This document shows positions 25,334-33,430 of a stretch of 64,000 bases of DNA, one piece after another. A program made the translations under genes and the position numbers. The notes under the pieces were generated by a model that searched no databases, was not told where the DNA came from, and was given only the letters and a program-made list of their open reading frames with translations. Origin of the DNA: Pedobacter lusitanus (GTDB lineage Bacteria > Bacteroidota > Bacteroidia > Sphingobacteriales > Sphingobacteriaceae); contig NZ_CP157278.1 in the NCBI RefSeq assembly GCF_040026395.1, positions 930,001 through 994,000 on the forward strand. The letters are read 5' to 3'. Position 1 is the stretch's first letter, and each line of letters begins with the position of its first letter.

Positions 25334-26272
25334 TCAGGAGCCCGATACCATTTTATAATAAAGACTGCCCGACTCTTCCAGCTGTTTACCTTTTTTGATA
25401 AAACCTGCCCGCTCAAACCAGGTAACCAGTGCCAGAGGGGCATGTACATACAAGGCTTCATCAGTCTCTTCTGCTAGTTTCCTGAGTAATGCTTTCCCTA
25501 TCCCCTTACCCCTGTACTGCTCCAGAATAGCTAATCCTTCAATTTTATTGCCGGTTCTGGTTTTGCGGCAGCTCACTGTTCCCGCAGGCAGATCATGTAC
25601 AGTAGCCAGAAAATGCAGCGTCCTGTGATCTTCAGCAATTGACAGCAGCTGATCATCATCAAATTCTCTTAATATCGATTTTCTTATTGCTGCCGATGTT
25701 TTCAGTCTTTCAGGAGTTTCCACTAACTGAATTTCCAGGTCTGAAGATTTGATACCGGCTTCTCCCCTTTGGTCTTTCATCACTTCCACCAGCTGCTGAG
25801 CCCGTTCAAAGAAGCTTTTTTTTCTCAGCTGATCTTCTGTTTCATTCAGGGCTTTGAGCAGATTATTCTCAGTTTCTGTAACTTCAGACAGTATTTTGAT
25901 CATCACTTCCCATACCGGTTTCATCTTTTCAATCACTTCCCATGCTTTAGCAGTCAGGATGATCAGTCTTTTACGCTCATCAGTTTTATCCCTTAAAGAG
26001 CTGATCAGCTTTTGCTGTTCAAGCTCTTTTAATAAACTAATTGTTGAAGGATGAGCATAGCCGATTTCTGCTGCCAGCTCCAATATACTTAAGGGTGATT
26101 TAAACTGTAAAGTATAGATTACAGGAAACCATTTGGGTTCAAATTCTATCCCGAAGGCTTTATATAATAATAAACCATCCTTACGGAACTGATCACTCAG
26201 ACGCTGTAAGCGTGTTGAAATGGCCAGTATACCAGATTCATCTATAAGATTAACGGTATCTTTATTGCTCAT
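25334..26272 (-). CDS. MarR-type regulator fused to GNAT acetyltransferase
   Basis: 312 aa two-domain protein. Residues about 1-150 are a MarR winged helix domain (LSILELAAEIGYAHPSTISLLKELEQQKLI; DERKRLIILT). Residues about 185-312 are a GNAT fold with the acetyl-CoA loop in LEQYRGKGIGKALLRKLAEE. The fusion is a recognised architecture in bacteria, but the acetylated substrate is unknown. It overlaps the preceding stand-alone GNAT gene by 11 bp, so the two are co-translated. A palindrome at 26791-26808 upstream of the operon is its likely operator. Confidence 0.88.
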   Translation of the reverse strand: MSNKDTVNLIDESGILAISTRLQRLSDQFRKDGLLLYKAFGIEFEPKWFPVIYTLQFKSPLSILELAAEIGYAHPSTISLLKELEQQKLISSLRDKTDERKRLIILTAKAWEVIEKMKPVWEVMIKILSEVTETENNLLKALNETEDQLRKKSFFERAQQLVEVMKDQRGEAGIKSSDLEIQLVETPERLKTSAAIRKSILREFDDDQLLSIAEDHRTLHFLATVHDLPAGTVSCRKTRTGNKIEGLAILEQYRGKGIGKALLRKLAEETDEALYVHAPLALVTWFERAGFIKKGKQLEESGSLYYKMVSGS

Positions 26273-26765
26273 TATTCAGGTGTAAGACAAAAAAGTGAGT
26301 ATCCAGTTTCATTAAAGGCATTGCAGCTGGCAAGTTAGCTTTTTCTACAGATACAAAACCGTTCCGTTCATAAAATCTGATGGCTGCCTTTAAAATCTGT
26401 ACCGTTCCAAGATAAATTGCATTGATGCCCTTTGCTGCTGCATAAGCAATAAGACGCTCCAATAACTGTTGCGCTATCCCTTTCTCTTTACCACGATAAT
26501 CTTTATGTACAAACATTTTACGGATTACCCCAATCCCCTCTCCAATATTAATCAGGGCGATAGAGCCAATTACCTGGTCATTATGTTTCGCAATCCAGAA
26601 TTCTCCCCCCGGCTCTTTATAAAACTCGTCTATCTCTCTCAGGTCTGGCTGATCTTCGGCTGTAATCGGAATATTAAATTCCTGCCGCTGAATAGTCAGT
26701 ATTAAGTCAATGATCTGTTCCGTTTCTGCAGCTGTTGATGTCTTGATTTCAAATTGTGTTTCCAT
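26262..26765 (-). CDS. GNAT family N-acetyltransferase
   Basis: 167 aa single-domain GNAT. The acetyl-CoA pyrophosphate-binding signature is in VHKDYRGKEKGIAQQLLERL, followed by the C-terminal FYERNGFVSVEK typical of the family. The ATG at 26765 (METQFEIKTS) is preferred to the frame's upstream start. It is the first gene of a two-gene operon with the MarR-GNAT fusion. Substrate unknown; a small molecule such as an antibiotic or polyamine is a reasonable guess from the MarR pairing. Confidence 0.88.
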   Translation of the reverse strand: METQFEIKTSTAAETEQIIDLILTIQRQEFNIPITAEDQPDLREIDEFYKEPGGEFWIAKHNDQVIGSIALINIGEGIGVIRKMFVHKDYRGKEKGIAQQLLERLIAYAAAKGINAIYLGTVQILKAAIRFYERNGFVSVEKANLPAAMPLMKLDTHFFVLHLNNEQ

Positions 26766-26790
26766 TACATTATTATATATACCACAAAAG

Positions 26791-26808
26791 TACGTAGTCA
26801 ACTACATA
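26791..26808. promoter_or_regulatory. Palindrome upstream of the GNAT/MarR-GNAT operon
   Basis: TACGTAGTCAACTACATA is an 18-bp dyad with one mismatched pair and a perfect core GTAGT-CA-ACTAC. It sits 26 bp upstream of the GNAT start codon, where a MarR-type autorepressor would be expected to bind. The assignment is by position and symmetry. Confidence 0.5.
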
Positions 26809-27015
26809 TATACAAACTATTGCCTGATAATTACATTTTGATTACGCTGAAAAAGCCTGATCTGAACAGAGATTTGGAAAAGCAAAAAATAAACTTTACC
26901 ATTGCTTCATATAGAAGCATTATCCTGTTAAAAAGAATAAGAGGTTTCAAAACCGAACATATTCAACTGATAACAAGCGCTATAGTGAAAAATCAACTCA
27001 TAAAACCAAAGCTGT

Positions 27016-29325
27016 ATGAAAAAAGTATTCCTAACACTTTTCGCTCTCTCCTGTCTTCAGGTTTCGAATGCACAGGAAGGAAAGAATTACAAAATCATCA
27101 CTAACCCAAATGGAATTATTCTGGGATATAATCCGGCATCAGGTGTAAAAATACTGACAGTTGAAGGACTGAAGTTCAAGGATCTGAACAAAAACGGCAA
27201 AATAGACCGCTATGAAGACTGGAGGCTTTCGCCACAGGAAAGAGCAAAAGATCTGGCACATCAGCTTTCCATTGAACAAATATCCGGATTAATGTTGTAT
27301 AGCGGCCACCAGATGATCCCGGCCACAGATAAAGGTTTTGGGTCTGGTACTTATAACGGGCTGGCTTTTAGTCAGAGCAAAGCCAGGCCCGAAGAGCTGA
27401 GCGACAATCAGAAAAAATTCCTGAAAGAAGATAATCTCAGACATATTTTAATTACTAAAGTACAAAGTCCTGAAGTAGCAGCAGCCTGGAACAATAATAT
27501 GCAGGCCTTTGTAGAAGGAACAGGTTTAGGTATCCCGGGAAATACCAGTACAGATCCCCGTCATACTGCTACCATTAACAGTGAATTTAATGCTGGTGCC
27601 GGTGGAACTATTTCTATGTGGCCCGATGGCCTGGCCATGACAGCAACATTCGATCCTTCCATAGTCAGGGAATTCGGGCATATCGCGGCACAGGAGTACA
27701 GAGCGTTAGGGATTACCACTGCACTTTCTCCGCAAATAGACCTGGGTAGTGAACCACGCTGGTACCGCATTGCGATGACTTTTGGAGAAAGTCCATTATT
27801 GGATGCTGATATGGCCCGTGCCTATATTGATGGTTTCCAGACTTCCTTTGGCAAAGATGAAATCAAAGATGGCTGGGGATATAAAAGTGTTAATGCCATG
27901 GTCAAACACTGGCCTGGCGGAGGTGCTGAAGAAGCTGGCCGTGACGGACACTGGGCCTATGGAAAATTTGCCGTTTATCCGGGTAAAAATCTTGAACAGC
28001 ATCTTTATCCTTTTACACAGGGAGCTTTTAAACTTGACGGAAAGACCAGGGAAGCATCAGCTGTTATGCCCTATTATACCATTACCTACGGACAGGACCC
28101 TTCCGGAAACAATGTTGCTAACGGTTATAGCAAATACATGATTACAGATCTGCTCAGAAAGAAATACAATTACGATGGTGTGGTTTGTACCGACTGGCTG
28201 ATTACTGCCAACGAAGGGGCCACCCCTGATATTTTTGCCGGCAAACCCTGGGGTGCTGAAGCTTTATCCATCAATGAAAGACATTATAAGGTAATTATGG
28301 CCGGTGTAGATCAGTTTGGGGGTAATAACGAAATGCAACCCATACTTGCAGCTTATCAGATGGGTGTCAAAGAATATGGAGAGAAATTTATGCGCGCCCG
28401 TTTTGAAACATCTGCGATCAGATTATTGAAAAATATCTTCAGAGTAGGCCTTTTTGAAAACCCGTATCTCGATCCACAGGAAAGTAAAAGGATTGTAGGC
28501 AATACTGAATTTATGAAAGCAGGTTATCAGGCACAGCTGAAATCAGTAGTTTTGCTCAAAAACAAAGCTTCGATCCTTCCTGTAGCTAAAAACAAAACTG
28601 TATTTGTGCCAAAAATTTACTATCCGGCAGCCAAAGACTGGTGGGGAAACCAGTCAGCCGCCAGGTTTGACTATCCGGTAGATATCAATCTGATCAAAAA
28701 ATATTATACCGTTACTGAAGATCCGGCTAAAGCTGATTTTTCCATCGTTTTTGTATCCAGCCCTCATAGCGCCGATGGCGGATATGATTTGAATGACAGA
28801 AAAGCCGGTGGAAACGGATATGTACCTATTACCTTACAGTATAACAGCTATACCGCTGCTACCGCTAAAACACATAGTATTGCCGCAGGCGATCCGGTAA
28901 TCGATCCTTCCATCGCTAACCGCTCCTATACAAATAAAACTGTGACGGCCTATAATACGATGGATTTAAGGACTATTCTGGATACCCGCTCAGCCATGCA
29001 GGGTAAACCGGTTATTGTGGTCATAAATGCTTCCAAACCCATGATATTTAACGAATTTGAGCAACAGACTGATGGAATTGTCCTGCATTTCGGAGTTTCA
29101 GGACAGGCCGTTATGGATATCATATCAGGCGCAGCCGAACCATCCGGTTTATTGCCTGTTCAGATGCCCGCAGACATGCTAACTGTAGAGAAGCAGTACG
29201 AAGATGTACCTTTTGACATGACCTGCCACAAAGATACAGAAGGAAATGTTTATGATTTTGGATACGGACTCAACTGGAAAGGCAAAATCAGCGATCAGCG
29301 GAATAGTAAATATCATACAAAATAA
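27016..29325 (+). CDS. GH3 family beta-glucosidase-like glycoside hydrolase
   Basis: 769 aa exported exo-beta-glycosidase (signal MKKVFLTLFALSCLQVSNAQ). The GH3 N-terminal barrel carries the nucleophile Asp at about residue 393 in VVCTDWLIT, and the substrate-binding KHWPGGGAEEAGRD segment replaces the usual KH(F/Y)xGxG motif. The C-terminal alpha/beta sandwich begins near LLKNKASILPVAKNK and ends in VYDFGYGLNW. A DLNKNGKIDRYEDW stretch after the signal peptide looks like a calcium-binding EF-hand/dockerin-type loop. Actual sugar specificity is open. Confidence 0.92.
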   Translation: MKKVFLTLFALSCLQVSNAQEGKNYKIITNPNGIILGYNPASGVKILTVEGLKFKDLNKNGKIDRYEDWRLSPQERAKDLAHQLSIEQISGLMLYSGHQMIPATDKGFGSGTYNGLAFSQSKARPEELSDNQKKFLKEDNLRHILITKVQSPEVAAAWNNNMQAFVEGTGLGIPGNTSTDPRHTATINSEFNAGAGGTISMWPDGLAMTATFDPSIVREFGHIAAQEYRALGITTALSPQIDLGSEPRWYRIAMTFGESPLLDADMARAYIDGFQTSFGKDEIKDGWGYKSVNAMVKHWPGGGAEEAGRDGHWAYGKFAVYPGKNLEQHLYPFTQGAFKLDGKTREASAVMPYYTITYGQDPSGNNVANGYSKYMITDLLRKKYNYDGVVCTDWLITANEGATPDIFAGKPWGAEALSINERHYKVIMAGVDQFGGNNEMQPILAAYQMGVKEYGEKFMRARFETSAIRLLKNIFRVGLFENPYLDPQESKRIVGNTEFMKAGYQAQLKSVVLLKNKASILPVAKNKTVFVPKIYYPAAKDWWGNQSAARFDYPVDINLIKKYYTVTEDPAKADFSIVFVSSPHSADGGYDLNDRKAGGNGYVPITLQYNSYTAATAKTHSIAAGDPVIDPSIANRSYTNKTVTAYNTMDLRTILDTRSAMQGKPVIVVINASKPMIFNEFEQQTDGIVLHFGVSGQAVMDIISGAAEPSGLLPVQMPADMLTVEKQYEDVPFDMTCHKDTEGNVYDFGYGLNWKGKISDQRNSKYHTK

Positions 29326-29344
29326 GCATCTGAATTATTATTAT

Positions 29345-29381
29345 AAAAGCCCGGTCCGGTAGTATACCAGGCTGGGCTTTT
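29345..29381. terminator. Bidirectional terminator between GH3 and the convergent lipoprotein gene
   Basis: AAAAGCCC (29345-29352) and GGGCTTTT (29374-29381) form a stem that continues inwards with wobble pairs around AGTAT. A-runs and T-runs on the two sides allow termination in both directions. Confidence 0.8.
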
Positions 29382-29410
29382 ACAATAATTCAGACCATTA
29401 CGCAAGCTGA

Positions 29411-31750
29411 CTATTTTTTACTCACGTATTTTTTAAAGTAACCGCATTCATTTAAAATCTCCTGGTAATACCTGGTCTGACTGTACTGTGTTTTCAGTTC
29501 CGCAAAGTATTTACCTACTGGAATCTTGCTGAAGTCAAAGTCCCAGTAATACTTTCTGTCTTTTCCCGGGTTATTATATTGTGCATTATAACTCTCATTA
29601 CGCTCACATTTAGCAGCCATATAAGTATATTTTGCCTTTAACTCCTTAGTTTTGGCATGAGCTCTGGCCAGCAGATAATATTTCTCTGCAACCTTGCTGT
29701 CCGTTACTATTTTCCTGTAAGGCAAGGCAATGCTATAAGGTGAATCACCATAACTTTCAGTAACAGTAGCTGAATAGTAAAATACCCGCGCATTACCATA
29801 ATGGGTAATATTATAATAAGCATTCGCCATCAGCGCTGCATTTCCGGAGATATTCTTACCAGCTGCAAGATCCTTTTTAATCCCATTTAAGGTTTCCAGG
29901 AAGCCAAGTATCGTTAACTGTGGTTTGTCCTTCTGTGCCGCATGCTCGCAGTCATGACAATCTTTGATATAAATATTGAAAGGATTGGCAAACAACGTGG
30001 TTTTGTTCACGGTATCAGCCTGTTTCATCAATACTATCGCTTCATCCAGTTTTTCCTGGTAGACCAGTAAAATGGCCTGCAGATAACTTAACTGTCCAAC
30101 ATTGATCGAATAGTAGTTTAACATCGACTGTTCAAAAGCTGTCTTATTCTTTTTATTTAACAAAGCTTTTGCCGCCTCAATTCTCGCATTATTATTATAA
30201 AATCCCATTTCCGGTTTAAAGAAATAAGCTTTTAAAACATCACCCTGTTTTTTATACAGCTCTGATAAGAGCGTCATACTTTGACTCACCGCACTATTGT
30301 AACGAAGATCAGTGATTGTTCTTTTATTCTTGTTTAAACTGTTGAACCAGTTTAAAGGTTCTATCATTGCCGCCTCAGCTCTGGCATCTATACGTTTCAG
30401 CTGTTTTAAATAAAGTAACCAGTCAAGTATTTTATACTGTGCCATCACCAGTGTATCATTTTTCGGCAATTCCTTTCGCGCCTTACCATAAAATGCTCTG
30501 GCTACCGTATAGTTACCAGAAAGAGAATTCAGATAGCCTGCAGCCATATTCCAGTAATAAGGTTTGTGGGTTTTATCTTCACCTGCAATCTTATTCACTA
30601 AAGCCCGCTCAGCGGCCGACTCTAACCTTATGGTTTTACTTACAGCACTGGTATCCTTTGGAGCCTGTCCTCTGGCCTCTCTTGCGTTCACCAGTCTGCT
30701 TAACAGAAGATCCAGTTTTTCCGATTTGGGATCGATCGCATAAATCTCCTTAATTGCACGTACTTCATCACCTTTACTGCCCAGCATATGCCATAAGGTA
30801 ACCTTCTCTTCTCCATTTTTAGCCAGCTTCAGCGTTTCTGTCCAGTCTTTCTCGTTCTGAGGATGGAAACTCCAGTTACTTGGAATCTTCATTTCAAAAG
30901 CAAAGTTATAACACAAACTGTACAGATAATTTGCCTGCGCATAATCTCCTTTCTGATAATAATATCCAGCCAGATAACCCAGTGCGCGGTAATAAATCAT
31001 ATTCTTTGGAAATGAAGCCCCTTCTTTTGCAAAATAGTCAGGCAGCGGCACATCAGTTTTAGCAGCAGCTACCGTAAGCTGACGCTGTTTAAAATAGTAA
31101 TAACGTACTAGCTGAAACCACAAACGTTCCTTAATAAAAACATCCTTTTCCTGGCTGACAGCTTTAAGCAAAGTATTCTCTAAAGCTGAAGGCACATCTT
31201 TTACAGGAGTTTTTTCATAAGCCCAGTAATCCCCTGAACCAACCGCATAGCTTTCGCATGCCTTAGCTAAAAGCAGGTAATCAAAAAAGGCATTGACTTT
31301 CTTTTGCGGTGCTTTAGAGTTTTTCAGGTCAGGCAAACCCACCGGCAAGACCTTCAGTTTCCCTCTGTAATTAAGAACCGCAGAATCAACATTTCCGGCA
31401 GATGCTTTGATTAATAACGTTTTCAGTGAAGCGGTATCCACCTGATTGTCAAACCATGAATTCCATTCCTTTACAACCAGCTCATTAAAGCGGGTACTGT
31501 TATCATCCTGATAATTTCCTTTATAACCTTTATAATAAGTAGTGGAACTAAAATAAAAAAACGGGTAGTAAGCGCTGTCCACAAAGGCTTCGGGCGCAAA
31601 ACTCGAGTTATAATAATCATCAAAATATCCATCATCACTACAGGCAATTACAGCGCCTGCAAGAGCAATGGAACATAGACTAAAAATGAGCAGAAATTTC
31701 TTTGATATCTTTTGCTTCAAGCTCCGAAGCAACGCTGGCTGATAATTCAT
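29411..31750 (-). CDS. Large putative lipoprotein with repeat-like helical body, unknown family
   Basis: 779 aa. A long basic N terminus and hydrophobic core (FLLIFSLCSIALAGAVIAC) form a lipoprotein signal. The mature protein starts with a Tyr/Phe/Asp-rich segment (SDDGYFDDYYNSSFAPE) and then shows many helical units with Tyr, Ala and Leu spacing like TPR/SEL1 repeats (GYLAGYYYQKGDYAQANYLYSLCYNFA; AGYLNSLSGNYTVARAFYGKAR). It ends with a Tyr-rich region. I do not recognise a named family. Its start overlaps the upstream gene by 71 bp, implying coupled expression. A role in envelope protein interaction is only suggested by the repeats. Confidence 0.75.
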   Translation of the reverse strand: MNYQPALLRSLKQKISKKFLLIFSLCSIALAGAVIACSDDGYFDDYYNSSFAPEAFVDSAYYPFFYFSSTTYYKGYKGNYQDDNSTRFNELVVKEWNSWFDNQVDTASLKTLLIKASAGNVDSAVLNYRGKLKVLPVGLPDLKNSKAPQKKVNAFFDYLLLAKACESYAVGSGDYWAYEKTPVKDVPSALENTLLKAVSQEKDVFIKERLWFQLVRYYYFKQRQLTVAAAKTDVPLPDYFAKEGASFPKNMIYYRALGYLAGYYYQKGDYAQANYLYSLCYNFAFEMKIPSNWSFHPQNEKDWTETLKLAKNGEEKVTLWHMLGSKGDEVRAIKEIYAIDPKSEKLDLLLSRLVNAREARGQAPKDTSAVSKTIRLESAAERALVNKIAGEDKTHKPYYWNMAAGYLNSLSGNYTVARAFYGKARKELPKNDTLVMAQYKILDWLLYLKQLKRIDARAEAAMIEPLNWFNSLNKNKRTITDLRYNSAVSQSMTLLSELYKKQGDVLKAYFFKPEMGFYNNNARIEAAKALLNKKNKTAFEQSMLNYYSINVGQLSYLQAILLVYQEKLDEAIVLMKQADTVNKTTLFANPFNIYIKDCHDCEHAAQKDKPQLTILGFLETLNGIKKDLAAGKNISGNAALMANAYYNITHYGNARVFYYSATVTESYGDSPYSIALPYRKIVTDSKVAEKYYLLARAHAKTKELKAKYTYMAAKCERNESYNAQYNNPGKDRKYYWDFDFSKIPVGKYFAELKTQYSQTRYYQEILNECGYFKKYVSKK

Positions 31751-32720
31751 AATATATTATATTTCTTTTTTCAAGATGTGCAAGGTGTTTTGATAATTGG
31801 TCAGCTGCCTTTTCCAGCAATTTCCGGTTTACAGTCTCCAGTTTAAACAAATCATTTTCTTTGATATAAATCCCTGAGAGATAAAAGCTGCGCTTAGCTT
31901 TATAAATATTAGATTGTCCGGTCTGCTGGAAATTTGCCGTATCTGACAATTCCTTTTGCCCGATTTTACCGTAAATCTGAATTACCTTTCCTTCTCTGAT
32001 TTGTATAGCCCAGGAGAACAAAGGCAAAGCGACGTCTAAAGGCAGTTGATATAAGGGCAGATACCTGACATACTTTGCTGCATCTGTGGTATTATAAATA
32101 GAATTCCGCTGTTTAAGACCAGCAGAGATTTTACCCATATTATAAAACATTAGTAACCCCTTGTCAACCGGAGGCACTCCCGTTCTATCTGCATATTTAA
32201 TCTGATGTAAACGGATTGTCGCTTCCAGCTGTTTTTTATTCAGTTCTTTAAAAGCTTTCAGAAAGGCAAAATAACGATTCCTGGTTCCGGTACTCCAGTC
32301 GCAGTCTATCTGTACAGCCTGGTAGGATATCTTATTCTGGCCGGTGATATCATTGATGAGCTGATTTATCTTTTTTGCCAGCGGTACTGTCTGCTGCGGA
32401 GTTAATTTTTCAAACGTCCTGTTGGTAATATAAATGACCGGAATTACCTTAAACTGATGAATATCCTGATTAATACTCACAATCGCATTAGGCCGGACAT
32501 CCTGTTTCTGCTCATCCCAGATCACATCAAATAAGCGCAGATATAACTGATTGCCCGCAGCATCATTTAATAAGGCACTTTGTGGTTTATCCAATAAAAA
32601 AGTGGTTTTCCAATAATAGAAAGCAGAACTGGCGGTAGATATTTTTTCCTTACACCCTGTAAGACAACAGCTAACCAGACCAACAAGGATAAACACAGAG
32701 AAAAGTACTTTTTGACGCAT
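31680..32720 (-). CDS. Putative lipoprotein, possible TIM-barrel fold, unknown family
   Basis: 346 aa with lipoprotein signal (LFSVFILVGLVSCCLTGC). The body has alternating beta strands and helices with short acidic/aromatic strand ends (LYLRLFDVIWDE; AVQIDCDWSTGTRNRY; LEATIRLHQIKYADRTG; GLLMFYNMGKIS), the pattern of a glycoside-hydrolase-like TIM barrel. No catalytic motif could be assigned. It is the first gene of a two-gene unit with the 779-aa lipoprotein, whose reading frame starts inside this gene's last 71 bases. Working together at the cell surface is a fair inference. Confidence 0.72.
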   Translation of the reverse strand: MRQKVLFSVFILVGLVSCCLTGCKEKISTASSAFYYWKTTFLLDKPQSALLNDAAGNQLYLRLFDVIWDEQKQDVRPNAIVSINQDIHQFKVIPVIYITNRTFEKLTPQQTVPLAKKINQLINDITGQNKISYQAVQIDCDWSTGTRNRYFAFLKAFKELNKKQLEATIRLHQIKYADRTGVPPVDKGLLMFYNMGKISAGLKQRNSIYNTTDAAKYVRYLPLYQLPLDVALPLFSWAIQIREGKVIQIYGKIGQKELSDTANFQQTGQSNIYKAKRSFYLSGIYIKENDLFKLETVNRKLLEKAADQLSKHLAHLEKRNIIYYELSASVASELEAKDIKEISAHF

Positions 32721-32794
32721 ATCAGCAAATTATTTTTCTATTTCCAGATCGGATAACGGAAATCACTCAAAGGTAAAAAAATCCTGTTTAAAGA

Positions 32795-33220
32795 CTAAAA
32801 CAAAGCAAATATCAACAGATGCGAAATAAAAATCAGCAAACACAAAGGAACATAAAACAAAGTATCATTTTTAGCAAAAGCAGATGATTTCTGTTTTTTT
32901 GCCAGGCCGATATAGTTAAAGTCGCCAATTGCCCTTAAAAGAAATATCAACCCGATCAGCAGAATCCCATAGCGAAGATATAAAAGCTGCAAACCTGAAT
33001 CCGGAAAAACCCTGATACACAGATTAATCCCTGCAAACATGAGCAACCCTGCAGCCACAGTAAGCGTGGCCCGGACACCCGGAACAAATAATTTCTGACC
33101 GGAATCAATAGTTGGGACTGATAATTCTTTAGCCCACCGGCCACCAAAGGCCCAGTAAATATGAATAACAGACAGGGCGATAAAGATTAAAGCATTCAGT
33201 AGTGTAAGAAAAATAACCAT
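32795..33220 (-). CDS. DUF3995 family integral membrane protein
   Basis: 141 aa with four predicted membrane helices (VIFLTLLNALIFIALSVIHIYW; ATLTVAAGLLMFAGINLCI; LRYGILLIGLIFLLRAIGDFNY; YVPLCLLIFISHLLIFALF). The HIYWAFGG motif at the end of helix 1 and the conserved Gly/Pro loop that follows match DUF3995. Function unknown. The open frame begins at a TTG (33265); the ATG at 33220 directly before helix 1 is preferred. Confidence 0.8.
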   Translation of the reverse strand: MVIFLTLLNALIFIALSVIHIYWAFGGRWAKELSVPTIDSGQKLFVPGVRATLTVAAGLLMFAGINLCIRVFPDSGLQLLYLRYGILLIGLIFLLRAIGDFNYIGLAKKQKSSAFAKNDTLFYVPLCLLIFISHLLIFALF

Positions 33221-33305
33221 GGCCAAAATTAAGTTTTTTTCAATCTCTTCGGCCTCCGGATTCAATTAATCTCCATTAAAAAGAAAGAAGTTTAACCTGT
33301 GTAAG

Positions 33306-33370
33306 AGATCGGGGTTGGTATAGGGTTGGTATACCCCCGGGGTATACCAACCCTATACCAACCCCGATCT
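33306..33370 (-). terminator. 65-bp near-perfect hairpin at the end of the Tc operon
   Basis: A 32-bp left arm (33306-33337) is exactly complementary to the right arm (33339-33370) around a single central C. Each arm contains a tandem direct repeat of GGGTTGGTATA (as GGGTTGGTAT AGGGTTGGTAT), so slipped pairings are also possible. It begins 61 bp after the TcA stop. The length and GC content exceed those of an ordinary terminator. It may be a terminator, an mRNA-stabilising hairpin or a member of a dispersed palindromic repeat family. Confidence 0.8.
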
Positions 33371-33430
33371 TAATACGTCCCGCTACAGCTCTTCGTATTT
33401 ACTTGCCCAAAGAACTACCTGTCCGTCAGT

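Noticed and set aside
26754..27104. 117-codon plus-strand frame before the GH3 gene
   Set aside because: It runs across the GNAT promoter and into GH3 in another frame and has no protein-like features; the GH3 signal peptide start at 27016 is much better.
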